Assembly: GCF_040548875.1 (NCBI RefSeq) | Contig: NZ_JBEPSJ010000003.1 | Span: 62,001 to 126,000, forward strand | Direction of reading: 5' to 3' | DNA: 64,000 bases | Origin: Conyzicola nivalis_A | GTDB taxonomy: Bacteria; Actinomycetota; Actinomycetes; Actinomycetales; Microbacteriaceae | Shown here: positions 25,419 through 33,165 of the stretch, piece by piece | Layout of the letters: every line of letters begins with the position of its first letter | Numbering within the stretch: the stretch's first letter is position 1 | The notes under the pieces: model-generated | Seen by the model: the letters and a program-made list of their open reading frames with translations, nothing else | What the model was told of the DNA's origin: nothing | Databases searched by the model: none | Made by a program: the position numbers and the translations under genes

Positions 25419-27004
25419 CGACCGACCACGACGAGGTCGCCCTCGGCGATGGCGCCTTCCTCGGAGGAGATCTCGACGAAGCCGTCGGCGGCCAGGCCCG
25501 TCGTCACCTCGACGAGAGTGGTCTCGTCGCCGTCGCCGGTGCTGACCTCGACGCGTGACTCGCCTCCGGGGCCGGCGGTGAGCGCGGCGAGCGGAACGGC
25601 GAGCACCGCGCCGGCGGTCGCCGACACCGGGATGCTCACGCGCACGTTGTTTCCCTGCAGCGCGGCGATCTGCTCGGCCGAGAGCTCCGCAGGGGTGAAC
25701 AGCACGGTGAACCTGCCGCTGGGCTCCGTGGACCCCTCGGCCGGCTTGGCCGGGGTGACCGAGGCGACGGTGGCCGGATGCTCGCTGCCGTCGGGCATTG
25801 CGAGCAGAGCGGCGTCACCCTCCTTGAGCAGCTTCGCGTCGGTCTCGGCCGCCGTGCCCGAGATGACGAGCGTCGCGCCGGAGACGCGCATGACGGCCCC
25901 GGTGATGGTGGTGCCGCGCTGCACGGTGACCTCGTCCACTCGACGCGGGAGGCCGGGCAGGTAGAGCACCTCACTGGCGGGGAACGCCGTGAGGGCGCCG
26001 TTCTTGGCGTCGGCGAGTGTCTGGGTCGCCGAGGCGAGCTGCTGGGTGGCAGCCGCAACGCCCGCGACCTCCGCGCTGGTATCGCGCGGTGCGGTGAGCT
26101 CGCTGCGCTTCACCAGCTCGAGGTCGATGATGTCCTGCAGGTTGGCGAGCTCCGTCGGGTTCGCGCCCTCGTCCACCGCGGCCTGCCAGTTGCGCTGGGC
26201 AACACGGATCGCGTTGTCCTGCCCGAGGCGCTCCGACGCCGTCGCTCCTCCTCGCGCCACCGCGAGGTCGCGCTGGGCGGCGGCGAGCTGGTTCTTCGCC
26301 GATGCGATCGCCTCGGTGGCGGAGCGGAGCGCTTCGGCGCCGCCCTCCTCGGAGGAGGGGACGGGGTAGCCGACCTTGTCGTACAGGGCGGCGACGGCGG
26401 CCGCGGTGGCCGCGTCGTAGACCGCGGAACCGAGGTCGCCGGGGCTGATGCCGACCGCGCTGAGCGCCTGCTTGAGCTGGGTGACGTCGGGCCCGGAGAC
26501 GCCGACGCGGAGCGTGCGGTAGACGGGGAGGTCGCCGGGCAGCACGATCACCGGGCGACCGGTGACCTCGAGCGCCACGTTGCCCGCGCCGAAGGTCGCG
26601 CCGACCTCGGGCACCTGGCCGGTGACGACGGCGGGGCCGCCGAGGTCGCCGGTCTCGATCTTCACCTCGACGGAGTCGGCGTACGTCGCGTCTCCGCGGA
26701 TGGTGACGTCGTTGCCGAGCTCGCGGCTCTCCACGGGCACGGTGATGAGGCCGGCCTTCGGCGCCTTCGCGTCGGCCGCGGCCTGGCCCGGCGAGACGAT
26801 GAACTGCCCGAGGGCGAGCCCGGCGACGAGCGATACGACGGCGACGGCCGCGACGACCCACATCGTGCGGTTGCCGCGCAGGAGGCGGCCCCAGCCCTGA
26901 GTGCGCGACGGCCCGGTCGGCTCGGCGGTCACCTCGAGGTCGGATCCGGGCTCGTCGAGCGCCGTTCCGGGCGCGACGGCGCGCTTGCCCAACGGAAACT
27001 TCAC
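25415..27004 (-). CDS. periplasmic-adaptor-like protein with peptidoglycan-binding domain
   Basis: 529 aa. A cytoplasmic start with one anchor helix (about 50-73), then an HlyD/MacA-type adaptor arrangement: a barrel/lipoyl part, a PG_binding_1-like motif (VGVSGPDVTQLKQAL...YDAATAAAVAALY) and a predicted hairpin with many Ala, Gln and Arg residues (about 215-320). C-terminal beta domains follow (TTITGAVMRVSG, then EGDLVVVGR). Adaptors with an internal peptidoglycan-binding domain occur in Gram-positive MacAB-like systems, where no outer membrane channel exists. The gene sits between the lipoprotein and the ATPase. Confidence 0.85.
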   Translation of the reverse strand: MKFPLGKRAVAPGTALDEPGSDLEVTAEPTGPSRTQGWGRLLRGNRTMWVVAAVAVVSLVAGLALGQFIVSPGQAAADAKAPKAGLITVPVESRELGNDVTIRGDATYADSVEVKIETGDLGGPAVVTGQVPEVGATFGAGNVALEVTGRPVIVLPGDLPVYRTLRVGVSGPDVTQLKQALSAVGISPGDLGSAVYDAATAAAVAALYDKVGYPVPSSEEGGAEALRSATEAIASAKNQLAAAQRDLAVARGGATASERLGQDNAIRVAQRNWQAAVDEGANPTELANLQDIIDLELVKRSELTAPRDTSAEVAGVAAATQQLASATQTLADAKNGALTAFPASEVLYLPGLPRRVDEVTVQRGTTITGAVMRVSGATLVISGTAAETDAKLLKEGDAALLAMPDGSEHPATVASVTPAKPAEGSTEPSGRFTVLFTPAELSAEQIAALQGNNVRVSIPVSATAGAVLAVPLAALTAGPGGESRVEVSTGDGDETTLVEVTTGLAADGFVEISSEEGAIAEGDLVVVGR

Positions 27005-27007
27005 GGT

Positions 27008-27979
27008 CTACTTGCCCTGTTCCACGTCGGCGATCATGGCGTCGAGCTCCGACTTGTGGTCGTCGATGAACTGGCGCTCCACGTCGAACTGCACGGCGAG
27101 CATCTTGTCCTGATAGTCGAGCTTCTTGCCGCACTTGAAGTCGGCGAGCGCCACGGCGATCTCGTTCTCGCGCAGTTCGGCGAGCTTCGCCTCGTCGGGC
27201 GTATCCGTCAGCGTCTCGTAGTAGGCGTTGGACGCGTCGTTGACCAGGGTCATCGCGTCTTCCTTCTTCTTCAGGTCGGAGTAGCCGGCGTCGGCCATGC
27301 AGGCCGACCACTCGGCGTCGAGCTTCTTGACCTTCGGGTCCTTCTGGACCTTCTCCCAGACCGTGTTGAGCTCGTCCATGAGCGGCTTGTACTTGTCGCT
27401 CTGGGTCACGTCTTCGCCGTTGATCTCGTGCTGCGCCGCTCCCTGGCAGCCCGCGGTCTCCCAGTTGTACTCGTAGCTGCCGTCGCCGTCCTCCATGGCC
27501 GCGAGCTCCTCCTCGGTGGGGCCCGGGCCGTAGAGCACCTCGTAGTAGGCGGTCTGCTCGCCGGGCGAGAGCACCTCGACGTAGGGCTGGTTCGGGTCGA
27601 CGAACTGCTCCGCCTGCTCGTTCTGCTTCTCCTGCTCTTCGGGCGACAGCGTCATCCCGTAGCCGTTCGCCGCGACCCACTTCTCCGTGTCGCGGTCTTC
27701 CATGTCCTCCTCGGAGAAGTTCATGTACTGCGACTGGTCGACGGGCGTGTACTCGAAGCCCTCCTCCGACATGCAGACGGCCACGAGCTCTTCCGACTTC
27801 TTCTGCTTGGCGATCTGCTCCTTCTCGTCGAAGCCGCCGTACATCGCCTCGTAGTACTCGGTGAGCGGGGTCTCGTTGGCGTCGAGCTTGTCGCCGCCTC
27901 CCCCTCCGCCGCTGCAGGCCGAGAGGGCGAGCGTGGCGGCGACGGCCAGAACGATGGTGGTGGACAGACGCTTGCGCAA
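27008..27979 (-). CDS. charged lipoprotein heading the MacAB-like operon
   Basis: About 323 aa with a lipobox (ALSAC, then a Gly run). The mature protein is very rich in Glu, Asp and Lys and poor in hydrophobic residues, with several Cys (VAVCMSEEGFEY, ETAGCQGAAQ, EWSACMADAGY, DFKCGKK), suggesting a disulfide-linked helical extracellular protein. I favour TTG 27979, which has GGAGG 5 nt upstream and puts the signal peptide at the start; ATG 27994 is the alternative. It is 3 nt upstream of the adaptor gene, so it may be a substrate-capture or sensor part of the exporter. No family recognised. Confidence 0.8.
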   Translation of the reverse strand: MRKRLSTTIVLAVAATLALSACSGGGGGGDKLDANETPLTEYYEAMYGGFDEKEQIAKQKKSEELVAVCMSEEGFEYTPVDQSQYMNFSEEDMEDRDTEKWVAANGYGMTLSPEEQEKQNEQAEQFVDPNQPYVEVLSPGEQTAYYEVLYGPGPTEEELAAMEDGDGSYEYNWETAGCQGAAQHEINGEDVTQSDKYKPLMDELNTVWEKVQKDPKVKKLDAEWSACMADAGYSDLKKKEDAMTLVNDASNAYYETLTDTPDEAKLAELRENEIAVALADFKCGKKLDYQDKMLAVQFDVERQFIDDHKSELDAMIADVEQGK

Positions 27980-28209
27980 GGGGACCTCCGGCATTGGGGG
28001 AAAGGATGCTCGGAAGGCGCCACTGAGACACGGATCCGATCGTGTTTCTTACGATAGCGAAGAACGAAAGGAAAACTCGTCATACTTGGGAATGATCTCG
28101 GGCGTCCGGGTCATCCGAAAGGCTGAGTCGTTTGCTGCCTCGTCGGCCGGCCGGAGCGCTGAGAAATCGTTCCCGTTGCCGAACCGCTTTCGCGATTAGG
28201 CTTGCCCGC

Positions 28210-29943
28210 ATGACTACCGCAAGCCAGTCCGTCGCCGCGCCCGCAAACGCTTCCACCCTGGGCAAGGAGTGGTGGCGCAGCGCCGTCATCTACCAGATCT
28301 ACCCGCGGTCGTTCGCCGACCTCTCGGGAGACGGCATCGGCGACCTGCCCGGCATCACCGCGCGCCTCGACTCGCTCGCCGCACTCGGCGTCGACGCCAT
28401 CTGGCTCTCCCCCTTCTACACCTCCCCGCAGAAGGACGCCGGCTACGACGTCGCCGACTACTGCGACGTGGACCCCCTGTTCGGCACCCTCGACGACTTC
28501 GAGGTGATGCAGAACCGGGCGCACGAGCTCGGACTGCGCGTCATCGTCGACATCGTGCCCAATCACACGTCGGACGCGCACCGCTGGTTCCAGGAGGCCG
28601 TGGCCGCTCCCGCGGGATCGGCCGAGCGCGCGCGCTACATGTTCCGCGACGGAAAGGGCGCATCCGGAGAGCTCGCCCCCAACAACTGGGAGTCGGTGTT
28701 CGGCGGTCCAGCATGGACCCGCCTCGTCGAGCCCGACGGCACCCCGGGCCAGTGGTACCTGCACCTGTTCGACTCCTCGCAGCCCGACCTCGACTGGCAG
28801 AACCCGTGGGTGCGCGACCAGTTCCGCGACATCCTGCGCTTCTGGCTCGACCGCGGCGTCGACGGATTCCGTGTCGACGTCGCCCACGGCATGATCAAGG
28901 CCGAGGGCCTGCCCGACTACACTCCCACTCCCGGCGGGAGCATGGGCGGCAGCGGCTCGACGGCCGAGGGCGTGGCGCTCGAGCCCGGCATCAGCGACCA
29001 CTCCGAAGACCAGCCGACCGCGCCGTTCTGGGCTCAGGACGGCGTGCACGAGATCTACCGCGACTGGCACACCGTGCTCGCCGCCTACGAGGGCGACCGC
29101 GTGCTCTGCGCCGAGGCCTGGGTCGAACCGCTCACCAAACTCGCCCGCTGGGTGCGCCCCGACGAGATGCACCAGGCCTTCAACTTCAGCTACCTCGAGA
29201 CCCCGTGGACCGGGCCCGCGCTGCGCCGCATCATCGACGATTCGATCTCGGCCTTCGCGGGCGTCGGTGCGCCGAGCACCTGGGTCCTGTCGAACCACGA
29301 CGTCGTGCGTCACGCGAGCCGCCTCGCCCTCACCGCCGAGAACCCTCAGGGCGCCGGCATCGGGCCAGACTCCCTCGGCCTGCCCGACCAGGATCTCGGC
29401 CTGCACCGCGCCCGCGCCGCGACCGCACTGATGCTCGGCCTGCCCGGCAGCGCCTACGTCTACCAGGGCGAGGAGCTCGGGCTCCCCGAGGTCATCCACC
29501 TGCCCGACGCCGCCCGCCAGGACCCGACGTGGTTCCGAACCAACGGAGAGCGCTACGGACGAGACGGATGCCGCGTGCCGATCCCCTGGGAGGCGCAGGC
29601 ACCCGCGTTCGGCTTCAACGACAGCGGCGAGAGCTGGCTGCCGCAGCCCGACGAGTGGGCGACGTACGCGCGCGACGCGCAGGCGGGCGTCGAGGGCAGC
29701 ACGCTCGAGCTCTACACAGAGCTGCTGCGCCTGCGCCGCGAGAACGACCTCGGCATGGGGTCGCTCGAGTGGCTCAGCGGCTTCGGCGAGTCCGTCGTCG
29801 CGTTCAGCAACGGGCCGATCACCGTGATCGCGAACACCGGCCAGGTTCCGGTTGAGCTGCCGCTCGGAACGATCGTGGCCTCGAGCGGCCCGGTCGACGG
29901 CGGGGTCCTCCCGGCCGACACCACGGTCTGGATCACCGCCTAG
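28210..29943 (+). CDS. alpha-glucosidase, GH13 family
   Basis: 577-aa cytoplasmic glycoside hydrolase acting on terminal alpha-glucosides such as maltose, isomaltose or sucrose. GH13 signatures: YQIYPRSFADLSGDGIGDL, DIVPNHTSDAH, DGFRVDVAHGMIK (nucleophile Asp), LCAEAWVEP (acid/base Glu) and LSNHDVVRH. No signal peptide. Leaderless: TAGGCT stands 7 nt before ATG 28210. It is divergent from the lipoprotein/exporter operon and has no adjacent sugar transporter, so exact specificity is open. Confidence 0.93.
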   Translation: MTTASQSVAAPANASTLGKEWWRSAVIYQIYPRSFADLSGDGIGDLPGITARLDSLAALGVDAIWLSPFYTSPQKDAGYDVADYCDVDPLFGTLDDFEVMQNRAHELGLRVIVDIVPNHTSDAHRWFQEAVAAPAGSAERARYMFRDGKGASGELAPNNWESVFGGPAWTRLVEPDGTPGQWYLHLFDSSQPDLDWQNPWVRDQFRDILRFWLDRGVDGFRVDVAHGMIKAEGLPDYTPTPGGSMGGSGSTAEGVALEPGISDHSEDQPTAPFWAQDGVHEIYRDWHTVLAAYEGDRVLCAEAWVEPLTKLARWVRPDEMHQAFNFSYLETPWTGPALRRIIDDSISAFAGVGAPSTWVLSNHDVVRHASRLALTAENPQGAGIGPDSLGLPDQDLGLHRARAATALMLGLPGSAYVYQGEELGLPEVIHLPDAARQDPTWFRTNGERYGRDGCRVPIPWEAQAPAFGFNDSGESWLPQPDEWATYARDAQAGVEGSTLELYTELLRLRRENDLGMGSLEWLSGFGESVVAFSNGPITVIANTGQVPVELPLGTIVASSGPVDGGVLPADTTVWITA

Positions 29944-30397
29944 GGCACGGCCTCCTGCCCGCCCGGCCGGCCTCCGCCGGCCTCCGCCGGCCTCTGGCCC
30001 GCCTCGTCGGCCTCCGGCCCGCCTCGTCAGCCTCCGGCCGGCCGAGCCGACCCCGCCGGCCCAAGCCGACCCCGCCGGCCCCGCCGGCCCAACCGTAGAG
30101 ACCCCGCTGACGCCTCGCGCAGCGGGGTCTCGCGCGTTCGGTGGCGGCGCGATGCTGCTCGATCGCGGTCGCGAGAGCTATCTGCCGCTACCGAGGGCGA
30201 CGGGTAGCGCAGAGCGCCCGGTGAAGCGGGCCTCTCGCGTCGGGTCTGCGCTGACTGGCCAGTTGCGCACGGTTGCCTGCCGCTATTACCGCACGAAGTG
30301 GCCACCCACGGCGGCAGACCGGCCGAGATCGGACGCGGAGGCGGCGGGGTGCCGCGGGGTGGGGATGGGTGCCACGGGGTGGCAGGGGTGCGACGAG
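29944..30397. other. gene-free spacer with low-complexity repeats
   Basis: No convincing gene. About 29950-30090 is a degenerate array of ccggcctc(c/t)g(c/g)c-like units, then comes the terminator at 30098-30131. Further on are ordinary sequence and a ggggtg-rich patch (about 30345-30390) with a perfect TGCCAC/GTGGCA hairpin (30370-30384), which may end transcription of the M23 gene. Confidence 0.6.
30098..30131. terminator. bidirectional terminator-like hairpin
   Basis: GAGACCCCGCTG (30098-30109) pairs perfectly with CAGCGGGGTCTC (30120-30131) around a 10-nt loop. It lies 155 bp after the alpha-glucosidase. No long T run, as is common in high-GC actinobacteria. Confidence 0.65.
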
Positions 30398-31594
30398 CTA
30401 GCTGACGGCGTTCGCCTGCAGCCAGGCGAACGGGTCGAGCACGACGCCGTCGACGTGGATCTCTAGGTGGAGGTGGGCGCCCGTCGATGCGCCGGTGGAG
30501 CCGACGAGGCCGATCAGGTCGCCGACCTTGACGGTCTGCCCCGCCACGAGGGGGCTGGAGCCGCCGATCATGTGGCCGTAGATGCTCTCGACCTTCTTGC
30601 CGTTGATCACGTGGTCCAGGTAGACGTGCTGCCCGAAGCTGCCGGAGAACTGCGACTGGGTGACGACGCCGTCGGCGATCGCATAGATCGGGGTTCCGGA
30701 GCCGGGGGTGAAGTCGACGCCGTTGTGGTGGCTGGAGCAGCCGCGGCAGGGTGCGACGCGGTCGCCGTAGCCGGAGCTGATGGGGGTCGCGTACGGGAAG
30801 GGCCACCGCACCGAGCCGGAGGTCGGTGCGAACGTGTAGATGCGCGTTCCGTACTTGGCCTTGAGCACCTCGGAGTACGAGGTCACGGTGAACGCGTCGC
30901 GGGCGACCGCGCCGACGGTGGCATCGGCGGCGACCTCGACTGTCTGTGCCGGCGCGGACGCAACGGTTGCCGCCTCGCCGCTGGCCGACGGGCCTGACTC
31001 GAAGGTGATGAACGCGTTCGCCGGAACCGTGGTCCCGACGAGCAGGGCGCCGGAGAAGAGCATCGCGCCGATCGACAGCAGAGTCGACGCCGGGCCGCGC
31101 TTCGGCGTGCCCGTCGTGGTGGTGCGCTTGGAACGCGGGAGCTTCTTCACGCGGAGCTTCGGCTCTGCGGCGACTCGACGGCGTTCGGTGCGGGCGACCC
31201 GACGGCTGCCCTTGATACGGCCCTTGCCGCTGACGATGGGAATCGCCTCGGGGTGCACGGCGGCCTCGGGGGCGGAGAACAGGCTCAGCAGGAACGGGTC
31301 GTCTGCCGGAGCCGAGGTGACCGTGTCGTCGGAGAGCGACGGCGCTACTCCGGGTGACTGGGCGAGGCCGGGCTCATCGCCGACGATGGACTCGACGGGC
31401 AGGTGGACCATGGACGCCTCGACCGCGATGGGCAGCGATGCGAAGAACCCGACGTCGGTCGGTTCGCTCGAGCTCACGGGAGCGGTGGATGCCACGGACG
31501 CCGGCGGCGCGGGAATGGCGGGCACGGGGGTGCCGGCCGCCTCCATGGCGCGCAGCTGGCGCCGGGTGAGGGGTACGGATGGTTCAGGTGTCAC
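30398..31594 (-). CDS. M23-family peptidoglycan endopeptidase, membrane-anchored
   Basis: 398 aa. A long cytoplasmic, Pro/Ser-rich N-terminus and a basic stretch (about 125-170) precede one membrane segment (STLLSIGAMLFSGALLVGTT). The extracellular C-terminal LytM/M23 domain has Zn ligands in HHNGVDF and HLHLEIH, with YGHM between. It should cut peptide cross-links in the wall, or activate such enzymes. GTG 31594 overlaps the stop of a 22-aa reading frame (GTGA), so translation is probably coupled to it. A cytoplasmic region this long is unusual for M23 enzymes and could be regulatory. Confidence 0.92.
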   Translation of the reverse strand: MTPEPSVPLTRRQLRAMEAAGTPVPAIPAPPASVASTAPVSSSEPTDVGFFASLPIAVEASMVHLPVESIVGDEPGLAQSPGVAPSLSDDTVTSAPADDPFLLSLFSAPEAAVHPEAIPIVSGKGRIKGSRRVARTERRRVAAEPKLRVKKLPRSKRTTTTGTPKRGPASTLLSIGAMLFSGALLVGTTVPANAFITFESGPSASGEAATVASAPAQTVEVAADATVGAVARDAFTVTSYSEVLKAKYGTRIYTFAPTSGSVRWPFPYATPISSGYGDRVAPCRGCSSHHNGVDFTPGSGTPIYAIADGVVTQSQFSGSFGQHVYLDHVINGKKVESIYGHMIGGSSPLVAGQTVKVGDLIGLVGSTGASTGAHLHLEIHVDGVVLDPFAWLQANAVS

Positions 31595-31659
31595 GATGCG
31601 AGGTACTCCGACTGCGAGAAGAATTCGGCGCGCGCGATGACATCAAAATCTAGAGTCAT
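31591..31659 (-). CDS. 22-aa leader peptide coupled to the M23 gene
   Basis: ATG 31659 to TGA 31591, reading MTLDFDVIARAEFFSQSEYL plus AS. A strong GAGGAG site lies 10 nt upstream, whereas the M23 GTG has no site of its own. The TGA overlaps that GTG, so ribosomes finishing here can restart on the M23 gene. A hairpin with a T run directly precedes the ribosome site. It could be a regulatory leader or a functional microprotein. Confidence 0.6.
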   Translation of the reverse strand: MTLDFDVIARAEFFSQSEYLAS

Positions 31660-31669
31660 TGCGGGTTTC

Positions 31670-31794
31670 TCCTCTAAAAAGGTGCCCGTCGGGGTCTGAC
31701 GGGGCTCTGTTTCTCGGGTAATCACCACGGTGGCAGAAAGCCAAACGGGTAACGGCTAGGTAAACGTTAGCTGCAAACGCATGGATCTGCCACC
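31670..31794 (-). promoter_or_regulatory. structured leader with terminator-like hairpin before the M23 operon
   Basis: Read on the minus strand: a perfect 9-bp pair GGTGGCAGA/TCTGCCACC (31794-31786 with 31737-31729) encloses about 48 nt. Then comes a GC-rich hairpin (31705-31684) followed by ACCTTTTTAG (T run 31680-31676), directly against the GAGGAG ribosome site. This order (closing stem, attenuator, ribosome site) resembles a riboswitch or attenuator. It does not match any riboswitch consensus I know. No convincing promoter identified. Confidence 0.4.
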
Positions 31795-31804
31795 CCAGTG
31801 TGGG

Positions 31805-32605
31805 TCACACGGCGAGGTCGGCGAGTGCTCGCTCCAGAGTCGAGGCAAGCTCGCGCGGCGCGGCGAGCAGGAAGGCGTGGTCGGCAGGGGCTCCGTCGCG
31901 GCCCGTCACGACGGCTCCGGCCTCCCGTGCGATGAGGGCGGCGGCTGCGTGATCCCACGGCTTGAGGCCGCTTTCGAAATAGCCGTTCAGGCGGCCGGTC
32001 GCGACCGCGCACAGGTCGAGAGACGCCGCGCCGAAACGGCGGATGTCGCGTACCAGAGGCAGCAGCCCGGCCACCACCCGGCCCTGCTCACGGCGCACCT
32101 CCGCGGCGTACCCGAAGCCGGTCCCGATCAGCGCCTGAGCGAGGGATACGGGCTCGACGACCCGAAGCTGCTGATTTCCCGAGAAGGCGCCACCGGCATC
32201 CGTCGCCGTGTAGATCTCGCCCGTGACAGGGTTGGTGACGCACCCGGCCAACGCCCGCCAGGTGAGCGGGTCGGGGTCGCCCTCGACCACGGCGATGCTC
32301 ACCGCCCAGCTCGGGATTCCGTAGAGATAATTCACCGTTCCGTCGATCGGGTCGACCACCCAGGTGAGGCCGCTCGATCCCTGTTCGGCGCCGCCCTCCT
32401 CGCCGAGGAACCCGTCGTCGGGACGGGCGTCCGCGATGAGCGAGCGGATGAGGTTCTCGGTCTCACGGTCGGCGAGGGTGACCACGTCGACCGGGCTCGA
32501 CTTGTGATCGGCGATCTCGACGCCCTCTACACGCCTGCGGTGCGCGAGCTCGCCCGCCCTGACGGCTATGTCTCGGGCGAGGTCGATCAGTTCGTCGTTG
32601 GGCAT
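31805..32605 (-). CDS. inositol monophosphatase-family phosphatase
   Basis: 266-aa Mg-dependent phosphatase. Metal-binding motifs: GEEGGAE (about 68-74), DPIDGTVNYLYG (about 85-96) and LKPWDHAAAALIAREAGA near the C-terminus. Possible substrates are myo-inositol phosphate, histidinol phosphate, fructose bisphosphate or PAP; the sequence alone does not decide. A TACAAT box and two palindromes lie upstream in its probable leader (32662-32703). Its stop is close to the structured leader of the M23 gene on the same strand. Confidence 0.92.
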   Translation of the reverse strand: MPNDELIDLARDIAVRAGELAHRRRVEGVEIADHKSSPVDVVTLADRETENLIRSLIADARPDDGFLGEEGGAEQGSSGLTWVVDPIDGTVNYLYGIPSWAVSIAVVEGDPDPLTWRALAGCVTNPVTGEIYTATDAGGAFSGNQQLRVVEPVSLAQALIGTGFGYAAEVRREQGRVVAGLLPLVRDIRRFGAASLDLCAVATGRLNGYFESGLKPWDHAAAALIAREAGAVVTGRDGAPADHAFLLAAPRELASTLERALADLAV

Positions 32606-32894
32606 GCATGCAACGCTACCCGTACGGCACGGATCGAATAGGTGGGAGCGGACAACGAATCCCCCAGTACTGGGGTGTCGGCATAAATGCCGACACGATT
32701 GTACCCTTTTTCACAAGCGAGGACTTGCCTGAAGTAATCGCCAGAGCTGGACCAGCCGAACCGCTTCTCCCTAGGTGGCGGCGATCCACGCTGTTCCGCG
32801 CCCACCGACCCGACGGCTGGCGCAGGGTGCCCGTCGCCGCTCCCCCGGTGCGGGTACCCGCACGCCCCGCCTAGCGAGACAACCCGAACAACGC
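32606..32894. other. gene-free leader region of the phosphatase
   Basis: Apart from the palindrome pair at 32662-32703, I see no gene or RNA in this stretch between the phosphatase start and the tRNA-Tyr terminator. Reading frames here are short and have atypical codon use. Confidence 0.5.
32662..32703 (-). promoter_or_regulatory. promoter box with two adjoining palindromes
   Basis: On the minus strand, TACAAT (32703-32698) is followed at once by GTGTCGGCAT-AA-ATGCCGACAC (32675-32696, perfect arms) and then by CCCCAGTACTGGGG (32662-32675, perfect). The first palindrome would cover the transcription start of the phosphatase gene, 60-90 nt before its ATG, as a repressor operator would; it could also be a leader hairpin. 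No good -35 is visible. Confidence 0.5.
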
Positions 32895-32924
32895 AAAAGG
32901 CCCCGACTCTCGTCGGGGCCTTTT
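32895..32924 (-). terminator. intrinsic terminator of tRNA-Tyr
   Basis: A perfect 13-bp stem (AAAAGGCCCCGAC with GTCGGGGCCTTTT) around a TCTC loop, starting 7 nt beyond the tRNA 3' end and giving a T run on the minus strand. Confidence 0.9.
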
Positions 32925-32931
32925 CCATCTC

Positions 32932-33016
32932 TGGTGGCGAGTGAGGGATTCGAACCCCCGAATGCGATGCAGTCTGATTTACAGTCAGATCCCTTTGGCC
33001 GCTTGGGTAACTCGCC
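32932..33016 (-). tRNA. tRNA-Tyr (GTA)
   Basis: An 85-nt class II tRNA with long variable arm and encoded CCA. The acceptor stem is GGCGAGT/ACTCGCC. The anticodon loop CTGTAAA sits on a TCTGA/TCAGA stem, giving anticodon GTA. Single gene with its own terminator. Confidence 0.96.
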
Positions 33017-33165
33017 AGGGCGCTTCCGTCCACATGTGATCATCTGACCGAAGGCGCTGAACAAGAATAGCGTGACTTTCGACTCATTAATTCACACCGA
33101 CGATTTCGCGCCGATCGCGCCGTGGCAGGCCGATAGTATCGCTGTGCCAAGGGAGGTGCCGTCGC

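Noticed and set aside
28111..29499. 462-codon antisense frame over the alpha-glucosidase.
   Set aside because: Composition is that of a shadow frame, with no start signal or domain; GH13 motifs are on the other strand.
29852..30466. 204-codon frame across the low-complexity spacer.
   Set aside because: Encodes Pro/Ala/Arg repeats from degenerate DNA and overlaps the terminator.
31670..31794. c-di-AMP (ydaO) riboswitch before the M23 gene.
   Set aside because: Only a short cagctaac-like word matches; the other conserved segments are missing and there is too little room.
32608..32874. 88-codon frame in the phosphatase leader.
   Set aside because: Overlaps two palindromes and the promoter box, with composition unlike neighbouring genes.
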